From Blastococcus sp. HT6-4 (GTDB lineage: Bacteria; Actinomycetota; Actinomycetes; Mycobacteriales; Geodermatophilaceae): DNA of 64,000 nt. The notes below the pieces were generated by a model. It saw only the letters and a program-made list of their open reading frames with translations, did not search any database and was not told where the DNA came from. Positions within the stretch are counted from its first letter, which is position 1; each line of letters begins with the position of its first letter. Shown one piece after another: positions 15,798 to 24,315 of the stretch. The DNA is taken from positions 744,001 to 808,000 of the forward strand of contig NZ_CP155551.1 of NCBI RefSeq assembly GCF_039679125.1. Direction: 5' to 3'. A program made the translations under genes and the position numbers.

Positions 15798-16271
15798 TCA
15801 TTGGGTGACGTACTCCGTGTAGTAGATGCCCATGACCATCGGGACCCCGTCGGTGGTGTAGGCCTCGATGATCTTCTGCTCCAGGGACTCCTTCAGCGCG
15901 TCCCGGGCGTTGGTGACGTCGGCGGGGTTCGCCTGCGAGAAGGTGGAGATGATCGCGTCGTAGGCCTTGGCGCCGTCGACGCCGCCACCGCCGTGGCCGC
16001 CGGCGGCGGCCTCGACCGTGTAGTCCAGGGTGATGCCGATCTTCAGGTAGCCACCGCCGGCGAGGTTCACCGCGATGGGCTCCAGCGCGGTGTAGCCGCC
16101 GTGCTCCGGTGCCGCGGCCTCCGCCTCGCCCGATCCGGCGAAGAGGAAGAAGTACGCGGCACCGGCCCCGGCGAGCAGGACGACGGCCAGCATCAGGAAC
16201 AGCTTCTTCTTGCCGCCCGTGCCCTCGGTCTCCTCGCCCTCCGCGGGGGCGTTCTTGTCCTTCTTGCTCAT
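15798..16271 (-). CDS. fliL: flagellar basal body-associated protein FliL
   Basis: A 157-residue protein starting MSKKDKNAPAEG. It has one transmembrane helix (about 23-43) and a periplasmic-type domain. Landmarks are LEPIAVNLAGGGYLKIGITLDY and the C-terminal helix-strand ending YYTEYVTQ. FliL surrounds the stator and supports torque. A His/Gly-rich insert (GGHGGGG) sits mid-domain. Its ATG overlaps the motB stop as ATGA. The neighbouring motAB pair supports stator association. Confidence 0.92.
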   Translation of the reverse strand: MSKKDKNAPAEGEETEGTGGKKKLFLMLAVVLLAGAGAAYFFLFAGSGEAEAAAPEHGGYTALEPIAVNLAGGGYLKIGITLDYTVEAAAGGHGGGGVDGAKAYDAIISTFSQANPADVTNARDALKESLEQKIIEAYTTDGVPMVMGIYYTEYVTQ

Positions 16272-17173
16272 TCGGTCACTCCCTGGTCGGCGGCGGCGAG
16301 GCCGGGCAGCAGTGCGTTGGCCTCTGCCGAGGCGGTGGACAGGACGACGATGTCGACCCGGCGGTTCACCGAGATGGCGGTGGGGTCGGACTCGGGCACC
16401 AGCGGCCGGGTCGACGAGTAGCCGTTGGCCGACATCCGGGGCTGCGGGACGCCGCGGCCGCCCAGATGGCGCACCACGGTCGTGGCGCGGTAGGCCGACA
16501 GCTCCCAGTTGGACGGCCACATCCCCCCGGGGGTGACGGCCAGGTGGTTGGCGTGTCCTTCGACGGCCATCTGGTTGGGCAGCCCGGTCAGGGTGGGGGC
16601 GATCGCGTCGAGGATCGCGGCCCCCTCCGGGCGCAGGACGGCGCGCTCGGCGTCGAACAGGACCGCGTCGGCCACGATGTGCACGACCAGCCCGCGCTCG
16701 TCGATCTCGTAGCGGGCCGCACCGGCGTGACCGGCCGCGGCCAGCGCCGCCTCGATCCTGGCGCGGGCCGCGGCCAGCTCGTCGTAGGCGGCCGCGGCCT
16801 CGGCGGCGATTCGCTCGGCGCGCTGCATCGCGGCCTCCGCGGCGGCCGCGTCGACCTCGGCCTGCTGCACCGTGGTGTCCGGCGGCATCGCCGAGGCGAT
16901 GTCGATGACACCGGGCAGCCCGTCGAGCACCGCGCCCTCGGGGGTGGCGCTGGTCTGCACGCTGACGGGGGTGCCGAGGGTCTGCGCGAGCCCCTTGGCC
17001 AGGGCGGCGAACTTGGCCTGGTCGACCTGGCTCATGGCGAAGAGCACCACGAACAGCACGAACAGCAGCGTCATCATGTCCGCGTAGGACACCATCCACC
17101 GCTCGTGGTTCTCGTGCTCCTCTTCCTCGTGCTTCTTGGCCCGGCGGCGGCCGCCGTGGCCGCCGCCGCTCAT
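16268..17173 (-). CDS. motB: flagellar stator protein MotB
   Basis: A 301-residue protein. After a charged His/Glu/Arg N-terminus comes the single helix WMVSYADMMTLLFVLFVVLF, with the proton-carrying Asp at position 32. A plug/linker and coiled segment (about 95-150, Ala/Glu-rich) follow. The OmpA-type peptidoglycan-binding domain (VEGHANHLAV, NWELSAYRATTVVRHL, NRRVDIVVL) anchors the stator. An Asp in the helix argues for proton rather than sodium coupling. It is about 58 bases downstream of motA. Confidence 0.94.
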   Translation of the reverse strand: MSGGGHGGRRRAKKHEEEEHENHERWMVSYADMMTLLFVLFVVLFAMSQVDQAKFAALAKGLAQTLGTPVSVQTSATPEGAVLDGLPGVIDIASAMPPDTTVQQAEVDAAAAEAAMQRAERIAAEAAAAYDELAAARARIEAALAAAGHAGAARYEIDERGLVVHIVADAVLFDAERAVLRPEGAAILDAIAPTLTGLPNQMAVEGHANHLAVTPGGMWPSNWELSAYRATTVVRHLGGRGVPQPRMSANGYSSTRPLVPESDPTAISVNRRVDIVVLSTASAEANALLPGLAAADQGVTE

Positions 17174-17231
17174 CGGTCCGCCCCGCTGGCGGCCGGTGGT
17201 GCGCCACCGGCCGGTGGGCGCGCGAGACGGC

Positions 17232-18002
17232 TCACGCCGCCTCCTTGGCGAGCTCGCTCGGCGGGATCAGCGAGTTGAGCTTCAGGCGGACCGCCCGCGG
17301 GCTGGTGCCGGCCTGGATCTCGGCGATCCCCTCGACGAGCAGCTCCATCTGCGCGGCCTGCAGCTCGCTGACCCGGAGGATCTTCGCGCCCATCGGCAGG
17401 AACCAGAAGTTCGCGGCCATGACGCCCCACAGCGTCGCGATGAACGCGGCGGCGATCATCGGGCCGAGCGACTCGGGGTTGTTGAGGTTCCCCATGACGT
17501 TCATGAGGCCGACGATGCAGCCGACGATGCCGATGGTCGGGGCGTAGCCGCCCATCGTGTTCATGAACTTGGCGGCGACCTTGTCCTCGGTCTTCTTCGC
17601 CGAGATCTCGCTCTCCAGGACCGCGCGCAGCTCCTCGGGGTCGGTGCCGTCGATGCCCATCTGCAGGCCGCGCCGCAGGAACGGGTCCTCGATCGCCTTG
17701 ACCTGCGCCTCCAGCGCCAGCAGGCCCTCCTTGCGGGCCTTCTCCGCGAGGCTCACCAGGGTCTGGATCTGGTCGGTCGGCGGCGGCACCTTGGCCGGCG
17801 TCAGGGCCATCTTGAACCAGCCCGGCATCTTCTTGAGGTCGTCCATCGTCTGGCCGGACATCGCCGCGCCGAAGGTGGCGACGACGACCAGGATGATCGC
17901 CGGGAGGAAGATCAGCGACATCGGGTCGGCGCCCTCCATGACCATGAAGACCAGGAGGGCGACGAGCGAGACGACGAATCCGATCAGGGTGGCCGGATCC
18001 AC
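17232..18002 (-). CDS. motA: flagellar stator protein MotA
   Basis: A 256-residue protein with four transmembrane segments (about 5-22, 32-50, 153-172, 183-200). The cytosolic loop carries LVSLAEKARKEGLLALE and DPFLRRGLQMGIDGTDPEEL, the MotA/TolQ signature. MotA and MotB form the ion channel that drives rotation. The start GTG 18002 lies three bases after the flbD stop. The conserved Pro in helix 3 (GGYAPTIGIVGCI) is present. Confidence 0.95.
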   Translation of the reverse strand: MDPATLIGFVVSLVALLVFMVMEGADPMSLIFLPAIILVVVATFGAAMSGQTMDDLKKMPGWFKMALTPAKVPPPTDQIQTLVSLAEKARKEGLLALEAQVKAIEDPFLRRGLQMGIDGTDPEELRAVLESEISAKKTEDKVAAKFMNTMGGYAPTIGIVGCIVGLMNVMGNLNNPESLGPMIAAAFIATLWGVMAANFWFLPMGAKILRVSELQAAQMELLVEGIAEIQAGTSPRAVRLKLNSLIPPSELAKEAA

Positions 18003-18005
18003 GGG

Positions 18006-18287
18006 TCAGCGCTCCTCTCGGGTCGGGAAGGGCACGACCGACGAGTCGCTCGGGTGGTGCTGAGGGGGTGCCGGGCGGTAGGTGCCCCGGTCCATCTCGT
18101 AGGACAGGGCGAGGATGCCGGCGCGGTACTCGCGGATCTCCTGGAGCACCTCGTCCACGCTCTCCTTCACCACGTACTTGGTGCCGTCCGCGAGGAAGGC
18201 CACCGTGTCCGGGTGGCCCTCGACCTTCTCGATGAGGTCGGGGTTCAGCGCGAACTGGTCGCCGTTCAGGCGCGTCACTCGGATCAC
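18006..18287 (-). CDS. flbD: FlbD-family flagellar protein
   Basis: A 93-residue protein (GTG start) beginning VIRVTRLNGDQFALNPDLIEKVEGHPDTV. It matches the small FlbD family (swarming motility protein SwrD in Bacillus), which raises stator-driven torque. The core ends about residue 65; the tail (PAPPQHHPSDSS) is disordered. It heads the motA-motB-fliL transcript behind a strong sigma-28-type promoter. This name is unrelated to the Caulobacter FlbD NtrC-like regulator. Confidence 0.85.
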   Translation of the reverse strand: MIRVTRLNGDQFALNPDLIEKVEGHPDTVAFLADGTKYVVKESVDEVLQEIREYRAGILALSYEMDRGTYRPAPPQHHPSDSSVVPFPTREER

Positions 18288-18341
18288 GGGTCGGTCCTCT
18301 TGCTCGGTGGTGGCCGCAGAGCGGGCTGGAACGGCAGTCTT

Positions 18342-18371
18342 GTCATCGGTTCCGGCCGCCGGTTCCTTGAG
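18342..18371 (-). promoter_or_regulatory. sigma-28-type promoter for flbD-motA-motB-fliL
   Basis: Minus strand: CTCAAG (18366-18371), 15 bases, ACCGATGAC (18342-18350). The -35 and spacing are identical to those upstream of fliC and fliA. The predicted leader to the flbD GTG is about 48 nt. Confidence 0.75.
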
Positions 18372-18398
18372 CCGAACGCGCTGGCCGGGGGGCTGAGA

Positions 18399-18437
18399 CG
18401 GACGGCCCGGTCACCCTGCGGGTGACCGGGCCGTCCG
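18399..18437 (-). terminator. strong hairpin terminator after flgE
   Basis: A perfect 18-bp stem (18399-18416 with 18420-18437) and a three-base loop TGC. It ends the flgB-to-flgE transcript just before the flbD promoter. Confidence 0.85.
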
Positions 18438-18501
18438 CCGGTGGCCTACCTCCAGGGGCCCGCCACCGAACTCACCGGTGACGGGGGAGGGAGAGCCGTC
18501 A

Positions 18502-19743
18502 TCAGCGCTTGAGGTTCACCAGGTCCTGGAGGATCTCGTCGGATGCGCTGATCACCCTGCTGTTCGCCTGGAAGCCGCGCTGGGCGACGATCAGGCTGGT
18601 GAACTCCTCGGAGAGGTCGACGTTGGACATCTCCAGGGCTCCGGAGACCAGATTGCCCCGGCCGCCGGCCCCGGCGATGCCGATCATCGCCACACCGGAG
18701 TTGTCGCCGACGCGGAAGGCCGAGTTGCCGGCCTTCTCCAGCCCGCTGGGGTTGTTGAAGGCGGCCATCGCGAGCTGCCCCAGCGGCTGGCGTAGCCCGT
18801 TGGAGTAGATGCCGGTGATCGTGCCGTCGTTGGAGAGCTGGAACGACTGCAGCGAGCCCAGCGCGTAGCCGTTCTGCTCGGGGGCCGTCACCTCGCTCGA
18901 GCCGGCGAACTGGCTGATCGTCCCGAGGTCGACGGCGACCGGGCCGGGCCAGCCGGCGGCGCCGGGGGCGAAGCTGATCCCGCCGGTCGGAGCGGTCATC
19001 CTGCCCGCCGTGTCGAAGGTGACCGTGCCGTCGAACGCGGTGCCGTCGGCGTTGGTCAGCGGGAGGGCCGCGCCGCCGTTGTTCTGGACGGTCAGGCTCC
19101 AGGTGTCCGCGGCCGTCTTGCTGAACGTGTAGGTGACCGACTGGGCGACGCCCTGCGCGTCGTACATCGTGGTCGGGGTCTGCACGAACGACCCGATCGG
19201 GGCGGCGGCGTTGAGGTTGCCCTGCAACGTGCCGGTCCCGGTGGCGCGCGGGTTGACGATCTGGCCGTAGGGCACGGTGAGGTTGCCGATCGGGCCGTTC
19301 GGGTTGATGGCGCCGTTGGCGTCGGCCACCCAGCCCTGCAGGATGCTGCCGTCCGGGGTCACCAGCCGGCCGTTGGCGTCGAAGTCGAACGAGCCGGCCC
19401 GGGTGTACAGCTGTTCCCCGCCGGGCCCGGTGGTCACGAAGAAGCCGTCGCCCTCGATCATGAAATCGGTGGAGCGGCCGGTCGACTGGGCGGCCCCGTT
19501 CGTCCAGTTCGTGGTGACGGCGGCGAGCTTGACGCCGAGCCCGATCTGGGCCGGGTTCGTGCCGCCGCGGTCCTCGGCCGGGGCGCCGCCGGCGCGCACG
19601 ACCTGGGACAGCGTGTCCTGGAAGACCGTGGCGCTGCTCTTGAAGCCGACGGTGTTGACGTTGGCGATGTTGTTGCCGGTGACGTCCATCTTGGTCTGGT
19701 GGGCACGCAGACCGGAGATGGCGGAGAACATGGAACGGAGCAT
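18502..19743 (-). CDS. flgE: flagellar hook protein FlgE
   Basis: A 413-residue protein. The N-terminal helix MLRSMFSAISGLRAHQTKMDVTGNN and the NIANVNTVGFK motif are typical of hook/rod proteins. The C-terminus (LSEEFTSLIVAQRGFQANSRVISASDEILQDLVNLKR) forms the matching D0 coil. The large Gly/Thr-rich middle domains are hook-specific. It is the only FlgE/F/G-type protein in the window, so it builds the hook; the distal rod proteins FlgF/FlgG are not seen. It follows flgD by 51 bp and ends the operon. Confidence 0.93.
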   Translation of the reverse strand: MLRSMFSAISGLRAHQTKMDVTGNNIANVNTVGFKSSATVFQDTLSQVVRAGGAPAEDRGGTNPAQIGLGVKLAAVTTNWTNGAAQSTGRSTDFMIEGDGFFVTTGPGGEQLYTRAGSFDFDANGRLVTPDGSILQGWVADANGAINPNGPIGNLTVPYGQIVNPRATGTGTLQGNLNAAAPIGSFVQTPTTMYDAQGVAQSVTYTFSKTAADTWSLTVQNNGGAALPLTNADGTAFDGTVTFDTAGRMTAPTGGISFAPGAAGWPGPVAVDLGTISQFAGSSEVTAPEQNGYALGSLQSFQLSNDGTITGIYSNGLRQPLGQLAMAAFNNPSGLEKAGNSAFRVGDNSGVAMIGIAGAGGRGNLVSGALEMSNVDLSEEFTSLIVAQRGFQANSRVISASDEILQDLVNLKR

Positions 19744-19794
19744 CGGGGGTCTCCTCCGGGTGGGAGCTCGGGTAGGGGCGCGGGTGCGCGTCGG

Positions 19795-20217
19795 TCAGCG
19801 GGCGCCGACGTCGGTGATCCGGCCGAGCGGCACGGCGACACCACCGACGGTGGCCACGGCCTCGGCCTTGCCGGTGCCCAGGCGGACCGAGCTGACGACG
19901 CCCGTCTGCGCGGCGCCGGTCGAGTCCGTGTAGGTCACGGTCTGGCCGACCATGGCGCCGGCGCTGCTCGAGCGCTGCAGCGCCAGCATCGAGGCGTTCT
20001 GCGAGGCGATCTCCTCCAGCTTCTCCACCTGGCTGAAGGTGGCCGTCTGCGCCATGAGCTGATTGGTGTCGGCCGGGTTGCTCGGGTCCTGGTACTTCAT
20101 CTGGGCCACGAGCAGCTTGAGGAAGGTGTCCTTCCCCATCTGGTCGCCGCGGTCCACGGCGGTCGAGGCGGAGTACGTGGGCCCGCCGGCGACGGTGCCA
20201 CTCACTGCGTCCGGCAT
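19795..20217 (-). CDS. flgD: flagellar hook assembly scaffold FlgD
   Basis: A 140-residue protein with the FlgD N-terminal signature KDTFLKLLVAQMKYQDPSNP, then FSQVEKLEEI, plus a short beta segment with GQTVTYTDSTGA. It is only a minimal FlgD; many homologues have 200 or more residues with extra FLG/Tudor domains. FlgD caps the growing hook and is displaced once FliK ends hook assembly. It sits 18 bases after the fliK stop. A sigma-28-like box in the end of fliK could give it extra expression. Confidence 0.92.
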   Translation of the reverse strand: MPDAVSGTVAGGPTYSASTAVDRGDQMGKDTFLKLLVAQMKYQDPSNPADTNQLMAQTATFSQVEKLEEIASQNASMLALQRSSSAGAMVGQTVTYTDSTGAAQTGVVSSVRLGTGKAEAVATVGGVAVPLGRITDVGAR

Positions 20218-20235
20218 CGGTGGTCGGCCTCCTTC

Positions 20236-21618
20236 TCAGACGAGCACGTCCACGCCGGACGACGTGGATCGGTGGGTGGGCGGTGTGGGCCCCTCTTCGC
20301 TATCGGCAGGCCGACCCCCGGAGAGTGACCGTTCGCCCGCCTGGTTCTGCGGCGCACCTCGCTGGCCCCAGCCCTGCTGGGCCTGCTGCTCGGCCGCGTG
20401 CCTGGCCAGCCAGGACCCGCCTGCGTCGGCGTCCACCTCCACCCGGGACGGCCCGAGGCCGGCGGCCTCCAGGTCACGGCGCAGCTCGGGAAGGGCATCG
20501 AGGAGAGCGGCCCGGCCCAGCTCGTGGGCGCCGCGCAGGTGCACGTCGAGGCTGCCCTGCGCGACGGTGACCTGCACCTCGACCGGGCCCAGGTTGTCGG
20601 GGGTGAGGACGAGGGTCATGGTGTGCGAGCCGCTGCCGGAGCTGCTGAGCGCGGCGACCTGGCGCGCCACCTGGCCGGAGACCGGCTGCGCGGCTCCGCT
20701 GCCGGTGGCGGCGTCGGACGGGGTCACCGCGGCGGTGGCCGGGGCGGGGCTCGTGGCCGGGGCAGGGAAGGCGCCGGTACCCGCCGGGGCGACGGGCACG
20801 TCGTCGACGGCGGCCCCCGCGGCGGACCGGGGCAGCCCGGCACCGGGGTCCCCGCCGGACGAGCTGTCCGGCGCCGCGCCGCCGTCACCGGAGGCCGGGG
20901 CCGCCGGTGCGGTGGGGACGGCGGGCGCGTCCGTGCCCGCTGCGGCGCCGGCGGGAGCGAGCCCGGCGGTGCCGGTGGCCGGCACCGTGCCGGCCACCGT
21001 GGCGACGGTTGCTCCGGTGCCGGGCTGGGCTGCCGGCCCGACGGCCGCCGGGACCGGCGCGCCCGCCGCGACCGGGACCGGCGCGCCCGCCATGGCCGGG
21101 ACCGGCGCGCCCGCCACGGCCGGGACCGGCGCGCCCGCCGGGGACGCCGCCGGCTGACCGGTCGCTTCGGCCGAGCCGATGAGGGGGACGCCGGTGGGCA
21201 CGCCGGGAAGGAGCGTCACCCCGGTCAGCGACCGGGCGGCAGCGGCGACCGTGCCGGCGGCATCGCCGGGCGGACCGTCGGTCGCCGTGGCCTCGTCGGC
21301 CCCTGCGGTCGTCGTCGCGGCGCCTCCGAGCGCCAGGGCCCACAGCGCCGCCGCCACGCCCGCGGCGGCGGCGTCGACCGCAGCGGCGGGCGCGGTCTCC
21401 CCGGTGACCTCGCTCTCCCCGCCGGCCGCGGCGTCCCCGGAGGCCTGCTGACCGTCGCGGCCGTGGGTGGCGTCGCGGACGGGGCTCCGCCCGTCGGCGA
21501 GCGCGCCGTCCAGGGCCGAGGCGAACGGGCCCGTGCTGTCGGCGGAGCGGGCCGGCGAGGAGGTCGCGGCGGCCGCGGGCCGGGCGGCCGGGGCGGCGAC
21601 GCTGAGGGGGGATGTCAT
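20236..21618 (-). CDS. fliK: flagellar hook-length control protein FliK
   Basis: A 460-residue protein from ATG 21618. The first 330 residues are low-complexity Ala/Pro/Gly/Thr, the expected extended ruler. The C-terminal FliK domain (about 345-420) carries MTLVLTPDNLGPVEVQVTV and LDVHLRGAHELGRAALLDALPELRRDLEAAGL, with the LxPxxLGxVEVxV signature. It interacts with FlhB to switch export specificity when the hook is complete. The upstream frame stays open far into neighbouring genes. ATG 21618 is set by its ATGA overlap with the preceding gene. Confidence 0.9.
   Translation of the reverse strand: MTSPLSVAAPAARPAAAATSSPARSADSTGPFASALDGALADGRSPVRDATHGRDGQQASGDAAAGGESEVTGETAPAAAVDAAAAGVAAALWALALGGAATTTAGADEATATDGPPGDAAGTVAAAARSLTGVTLLPGVPTGVPLIGSAEATGQPAASPAGAPVPAVAGAPVPAMAGAPVPVAAGAPVPAAVGPAAQPGTGATVATVAGTVPATGTAGLAPAGAAAGTDAPAVPTAPAAPASGDGGAAPDSSSGGDPGAGLPRSAAGAAVDDVPVAPAGTGAFPAPATSPAPATAAVTPSDAATGSGAAQPVSGQVARQVAALSSSGSGSHTMTLVLTPDNLGPVEVQVTVAQGSLDVHLRGAHELGRAALLDALPELRRDLEAAGLGPSRVEVDADAGGSWLARHAAEQQAQQGWGQRGAPQNQAGERSLSGGRPADSEEGPTPPTHRSTSSGVDVLV
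20299..20329 (-). promoter_or_regulatory. possible internal promoter for flgD-flgE
   Basis: Minus strand: GCCGATAGC (20299-20307) lies 16 bases after GTCACT (20324-20329), inside the 3' end of fliK. The -10 is good but the spacing is one base longer than at the stronger sites, so this is tentative. Confidence 0.3.
21050..21145. repeat. 24-bp tandem repeat within fliK
   Basis: Four copies of a 24-bp unit (core GGGACCGGCGCGCCCGCC starting at 21050, 21074, 21098 and 21122) encode the repeated octapeptide AGAPVPxx in the FliK ruler region. Copy-number change would alter ruler length in steps of eight residues. Confidence 0.8.
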
Positions 21619-22565
21619 CGGTAGGCCTCCGCCTTGCTCATCACGGAGCGGACGTAGTGCTGGGTCTCGGGAAAGGGCGGAACGCCCCCGTAGCGGCGCA
21701 CCGTGCCGGGGCCGGCGTTGTAGGCGGCCAGGGCGAGCTCGGTGGAACCGAACTGCTCGGCGAGGGTGCTGAGGTACTTCGCGGCACCGTCGACGGCCGA
21801 GCCGGGATCGAGCGGGTTCACGCCAAGGCCGCGGGCGGTGGCGGGCATGAACTGCATGAGCCCCTGTGCGCCCGCCGGCGAGACGGCGGAGGAGTTGAAG
21901 TTCGACTCCTGCTTGGCGACGGCGGCCAGCAGCGAGGGGTCGACGCCGTGCCGGCTGCCCGCGCGGGTGAACAGGTCGGCGTAGGGCACCCCGGCGAGGG
22001 CGGTGCCCGCGGTGGCCGCCGGCGAGGCAGCGGTGGCCTCGGGGAGAACCCGCCGGATGGCGGTCGGGGTGCCGACGTCGCGGATGCCCACGGTGCCCCC
22101 GGGCTTCGGCGAGTCGATCATCTTGCCGCCGCCGATGTAGATGCCCACGTGGTCGACCCCGGGCCGGTTCGAGGAGTAGTCGAAGAAGACCAGGTCGCCC
22201 GGGCGCGCGGAATCGAGCGAGGCGACGGCCTTGCCGGTGGTCACCTGCTGGGAGGAGGTGCGCGGGAGCTCGACGCCGAGGTTGCCCAGCACCAGCTTGG
22301 TGAAGCCGGAGCAGTCCAGGCCCTTGGCGGGGTCGGTGCCACCCCACAGGTAGGGGACCCCGAGGTACTTCTGGGCCTCGGAGACGACGGCGCTCTCCGA
22401 CGCGGTGCCCCCGCCGGCCGACCAGGTGCTCACCGCGGAGGTGCCGGTCAGGCCCGCGGCGCCGGCGGCCGACGCCCAGGCCGCGGACGACGCCGCGCTC
22501 GCGGTCGGCCGGAACCGGGCCTGGATCTCGCTGATCCGGGTCTGGATCGCGGTCACTCCGTCCAT
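21615..22565 (-). CDS. NlpC/P60 endopeptidase fused to lytic transglycosylase (flagellar)
   Basis: A 316-residue protein. The middle (about 70-170) is an NlpC/P60 (C40) peptidase: LGVPYLWGGTDPAKGLDCSGF with the catalytic Cys, then DHVGIYIGGGKM with the catalytic His. The C-terminus (about 200-316) is an SLT transglycosylase: GVDPSLLAAVAKQESNFNSSAVS with the catalytic Glu, GLMQFMPATARGLG and ALAAYNAGPGTV. Both activities cut peptidoglycan. There is no signal peptide, so it is probably exported by the flagellar system, as FlgJ is. Placement between fliJ and fliK supports a rod-penetration role. ATG 22565 overlaps fliJ by 13 bp. Confidence 0.88.
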   Translation of the reverse strand: MDGVTAIQTRISEIQARFRPTASAASSAAWASAAGAAGLTGTSAVSTWSAGGGTASESAVVSEAQKYLGVPYLWGGTDPAKGLDCSGFTKLVLGNLGVELPRTSSQQVTTGKAVASLDSARPGDLVFFDYSSNRPGVDHVGIYIGGGKMIDSPKPGGTVGIRDVGTPTAIRRVLPEATAASPAATAGTALAGVPYADLFTRAGSRHGVDPSLLAAVAKQESNFNSSAVSPAGAQGLMQFMPATARGLGVNPLDPGSAVDGAAKYLSTLAEQFGSTELALAAYNAGPGTVRRYGGVPPFPETQHYVRSVMSKAEAYR

Positions 22566-23008
22566 GCCGGCCCCCTCCCGCCGTCGGTGGTGCGTCCGGC
22601 GCGGCCGGTGACGAGGTCGTCGGCCGCGCGTTCCTCCGCCAGGTCGGCGGCGCGCTGCTGGGCCTGGCGGTGCCGCTCGGCGAGCCGCTCCAGGGCCTTG
22701 GTCCGCTGCGCCGCGGCGGTCCACTCGGCGCGGACCGCCTCGGCCTGCTCCGCGGACGCGGTCGCCATCGACCGCGCATCGGCGGCGTCGGTGGCGGCGG
22801 TCCGCAGCAGGACCATGGCGGCGACGAACGAGCCGGCGGGCAGCGAGCGCGGCAGCACCGCGCCGGTCAGCGCGGTCTCGTACTCGGTGGCCCGCCGGTC
22901 GGCGTCTTCGGCGGCGCCGGCGGCGGCCGCGGCGGCGGCCGCCGCCGTCCGCTCCTGCGTACGCCGCAGCTCGAGCACCGGCTGGAGCCGGAAGGCGGCG
23001 CGCTTCAT
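22553..23008 (-). CDS. fliJ: flagellar export protein FliJ
   Basis: A 151-residue, almost entirely helical protein opening MKRAAFRLQPVLELRRTQE, the FliJ pattern (F-L-LqpVLeLrr). An Ala-rich coiled coil follows, with a second heptad-rich region AEQAEAVRAEWTAAAQRTKALERLAERHR. FliJ is the coiled-coil stalk of the FliI6 ATPase that contacts FlhA. Its ATG overlaps the fliI stop by four bases, which fixes the start. Confidence 0.8.
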   Translation of the reverse strand: MKRAAFRLQPVLELRRTQERTAAAAAAAAAGAAEDADRRATEYETALTGAVLPRSLPAGSFVAAMVLLRTAATDAADARSMATASAEQAEAVRAEWTAAAQRTKALERLAERHRQAQQRAADLAEERAADDLVTGRAGRTTDGGRGPAWTE

Positions 23009-24315
23009 GCGCTGCTCACGATCTGCTGCAGCCAGGACCACGCCTCGGCCGGGGGAGTCGACTCCCCGAGCGGCTGCTGCAGGAACGCGTCGATGCTCGG
23101 GGCGAGCTGGCGGGCGCGGTCGACGAGCGGATCGCTGCCGGCCTGGTACGCGCCGATCTCGATCAGCTCCCGGACGTCGCGCAGCGCACCCATGAGCCGG
23201 CGGATCTCCCGGGCGTCGGCCATCTGCGCCGGCGGGACGACCGCACCGGCGACGCGGGAGATGGACTCGAGCACGTCGATGGCCGGGAAGTGCCCGGTGG
23301 TGGCGAGCTTGCGGGTGAGCACGACGTGCCCGTCGAGGATCGAGCGGGCGGTGTCGGCGATGGGCTCGTTGTGGTCGTCGCCCTCGACGAGCACGGTGTA
23401 GAGGCCGGTGATGGATCCGGTCGCGCCCGTGCCGGCCTTCTCGAGCAGCTGCGGCATCATCGCGAAGACGCTCGGCGGGTAGCCGCGGGTGGCCGGGGGC
23501 TCCCCGGCGGAGAGCCCGACCTCGCGCTGCGCCATGGCGGTGCGGGTGATCGAGTCCATCAGGAGCAGGACGTCCCGGCCCTCGTCCCGGAACGCCTCGG
23601 CGATGCGGGTGGCGACGAAGGCGGCCTTCAGCCGCACGAGCGGCGGCTCGTCGGAGGTGGCGACGACGACGACCGTGCGGGCCATGCCCTCCGGGCCGAG
23701 GTTCTCCTCGATGAACTCGCGGACCTCGCGGCCACGCTCGCCGATGAGCCCGATGACGCGGACGTCGGCGTCGGTGCCGCGGGTGATCTGGGCGAGCAGG
23801 CTGGACTTGCCGACGCCGGAGCCGGCGAAGATCCCCAGGCGCTGCCCCTTGCCGCAGGGGACGAGGGTGTCGAGCGCCCGGACGCCGAAGGTGAGCGGCT
23901 CCTCCACGCGGGTGCGGGAGAGCGCGTGCGGTGTCTGCGTCTCCAGGTCGACCCAGGACACCCGGCTGGCCAGCGGGGGGCCGCCGTCGACCGGGCGGCC
24001 GAGCCCGTCGAGGACCCGCCCCAGCAGCGCCTCGCCCACGGGGACCTGCAGCGGGCGGCCGGTGGCCCGCACCGGGGCGCCGGCGTGGACGCCGGACAGC
24101 CCACCCAGCGGCATGCAGGTGAGCCGGTCGCGGCCGACGGCGACGACCTCGGCCAGCAGCTGCTGGCCGGCCGGGTCGACCTCGACGAGGTCGCCCACGG
24201 CAGCGGTGACGCCGTCGACGCCCAGGGTCAGGCCCATCGCGCCGGTCACGATACCGGTGACCTGGGGACGGGCGGCCAGGCGAGCGCGCTCGAGCAGTCC
24301 GGGAGGAACGGTCAT
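23005..24315 (-). CDS. fliI: flagellum-specific ATPase FliI
   Basis: A 436-residue protein. The Walker A motif FAGSGVGKSSLL is near residues 160-172. LIGERGREVREFIEENLG and LLLMDSITRTAMAQREVGLS (Walker B) are classic FliI/F1-beta signatures. The C-terminal helical domain includes PLVDRARQLAPSIDAFLQQPLGE. FliI hexamerises at the export gate and, with FliH and FliJ, uses ATP to release chaperones and prime substrate export. ATG 24315 overlaps the fliH stop by four bases. Confidence 0.96.
   Translation of the reverse strand: MTVPPGLLERARLAARPQVTGIVTGAMGLTLGVDGVTAAVGDLVEVDPAGQQLLAEVVAVGRDRLTCMPLGGLSGVHAGAPVRATGRPLQVPVGEALLGRVLDGLGRPVDGGPPLASRVSWVDLETQTPHALSRTRVEEPLTFGVRALDTLVPCGKGQRLGIFAGSGVGKSSLLAQITRGTDADVRVIGLIGERGREVREFIEENLGPEGMARTVVVVATSDEPPLVRLKAAFVATRIAEAFRDEGRDVLLLMDSITRTAMAQREVGLSAGEPPATRGYPPSVFAMMPQLLEKAGTGATGSITGLYTVLVEGDDHNEPIADTARSILDGHVVLTRKLATTGHFPAIDVLESISRVAGAVVPPAQMADAREIRRLMGALRDVRELIEIGAYQAGSDPLVDRARQLAPSIDAFLQQPLGESTPPAEAWSWLQQIVSSA

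Noticed and set aside
15798-17207. A 469-residue minus-strand protein through fliL and motB
   Set aside because: The N-terminal two-thirds is a shifted frame of motB; fliL has its own start at 16271.
20236-22779. An 847-residue extension of FliK
   Set aside because: Upstream part overlaps the NlpC/SLT gene and fliJ; the ATGA overlap at 21618 marks the true start.
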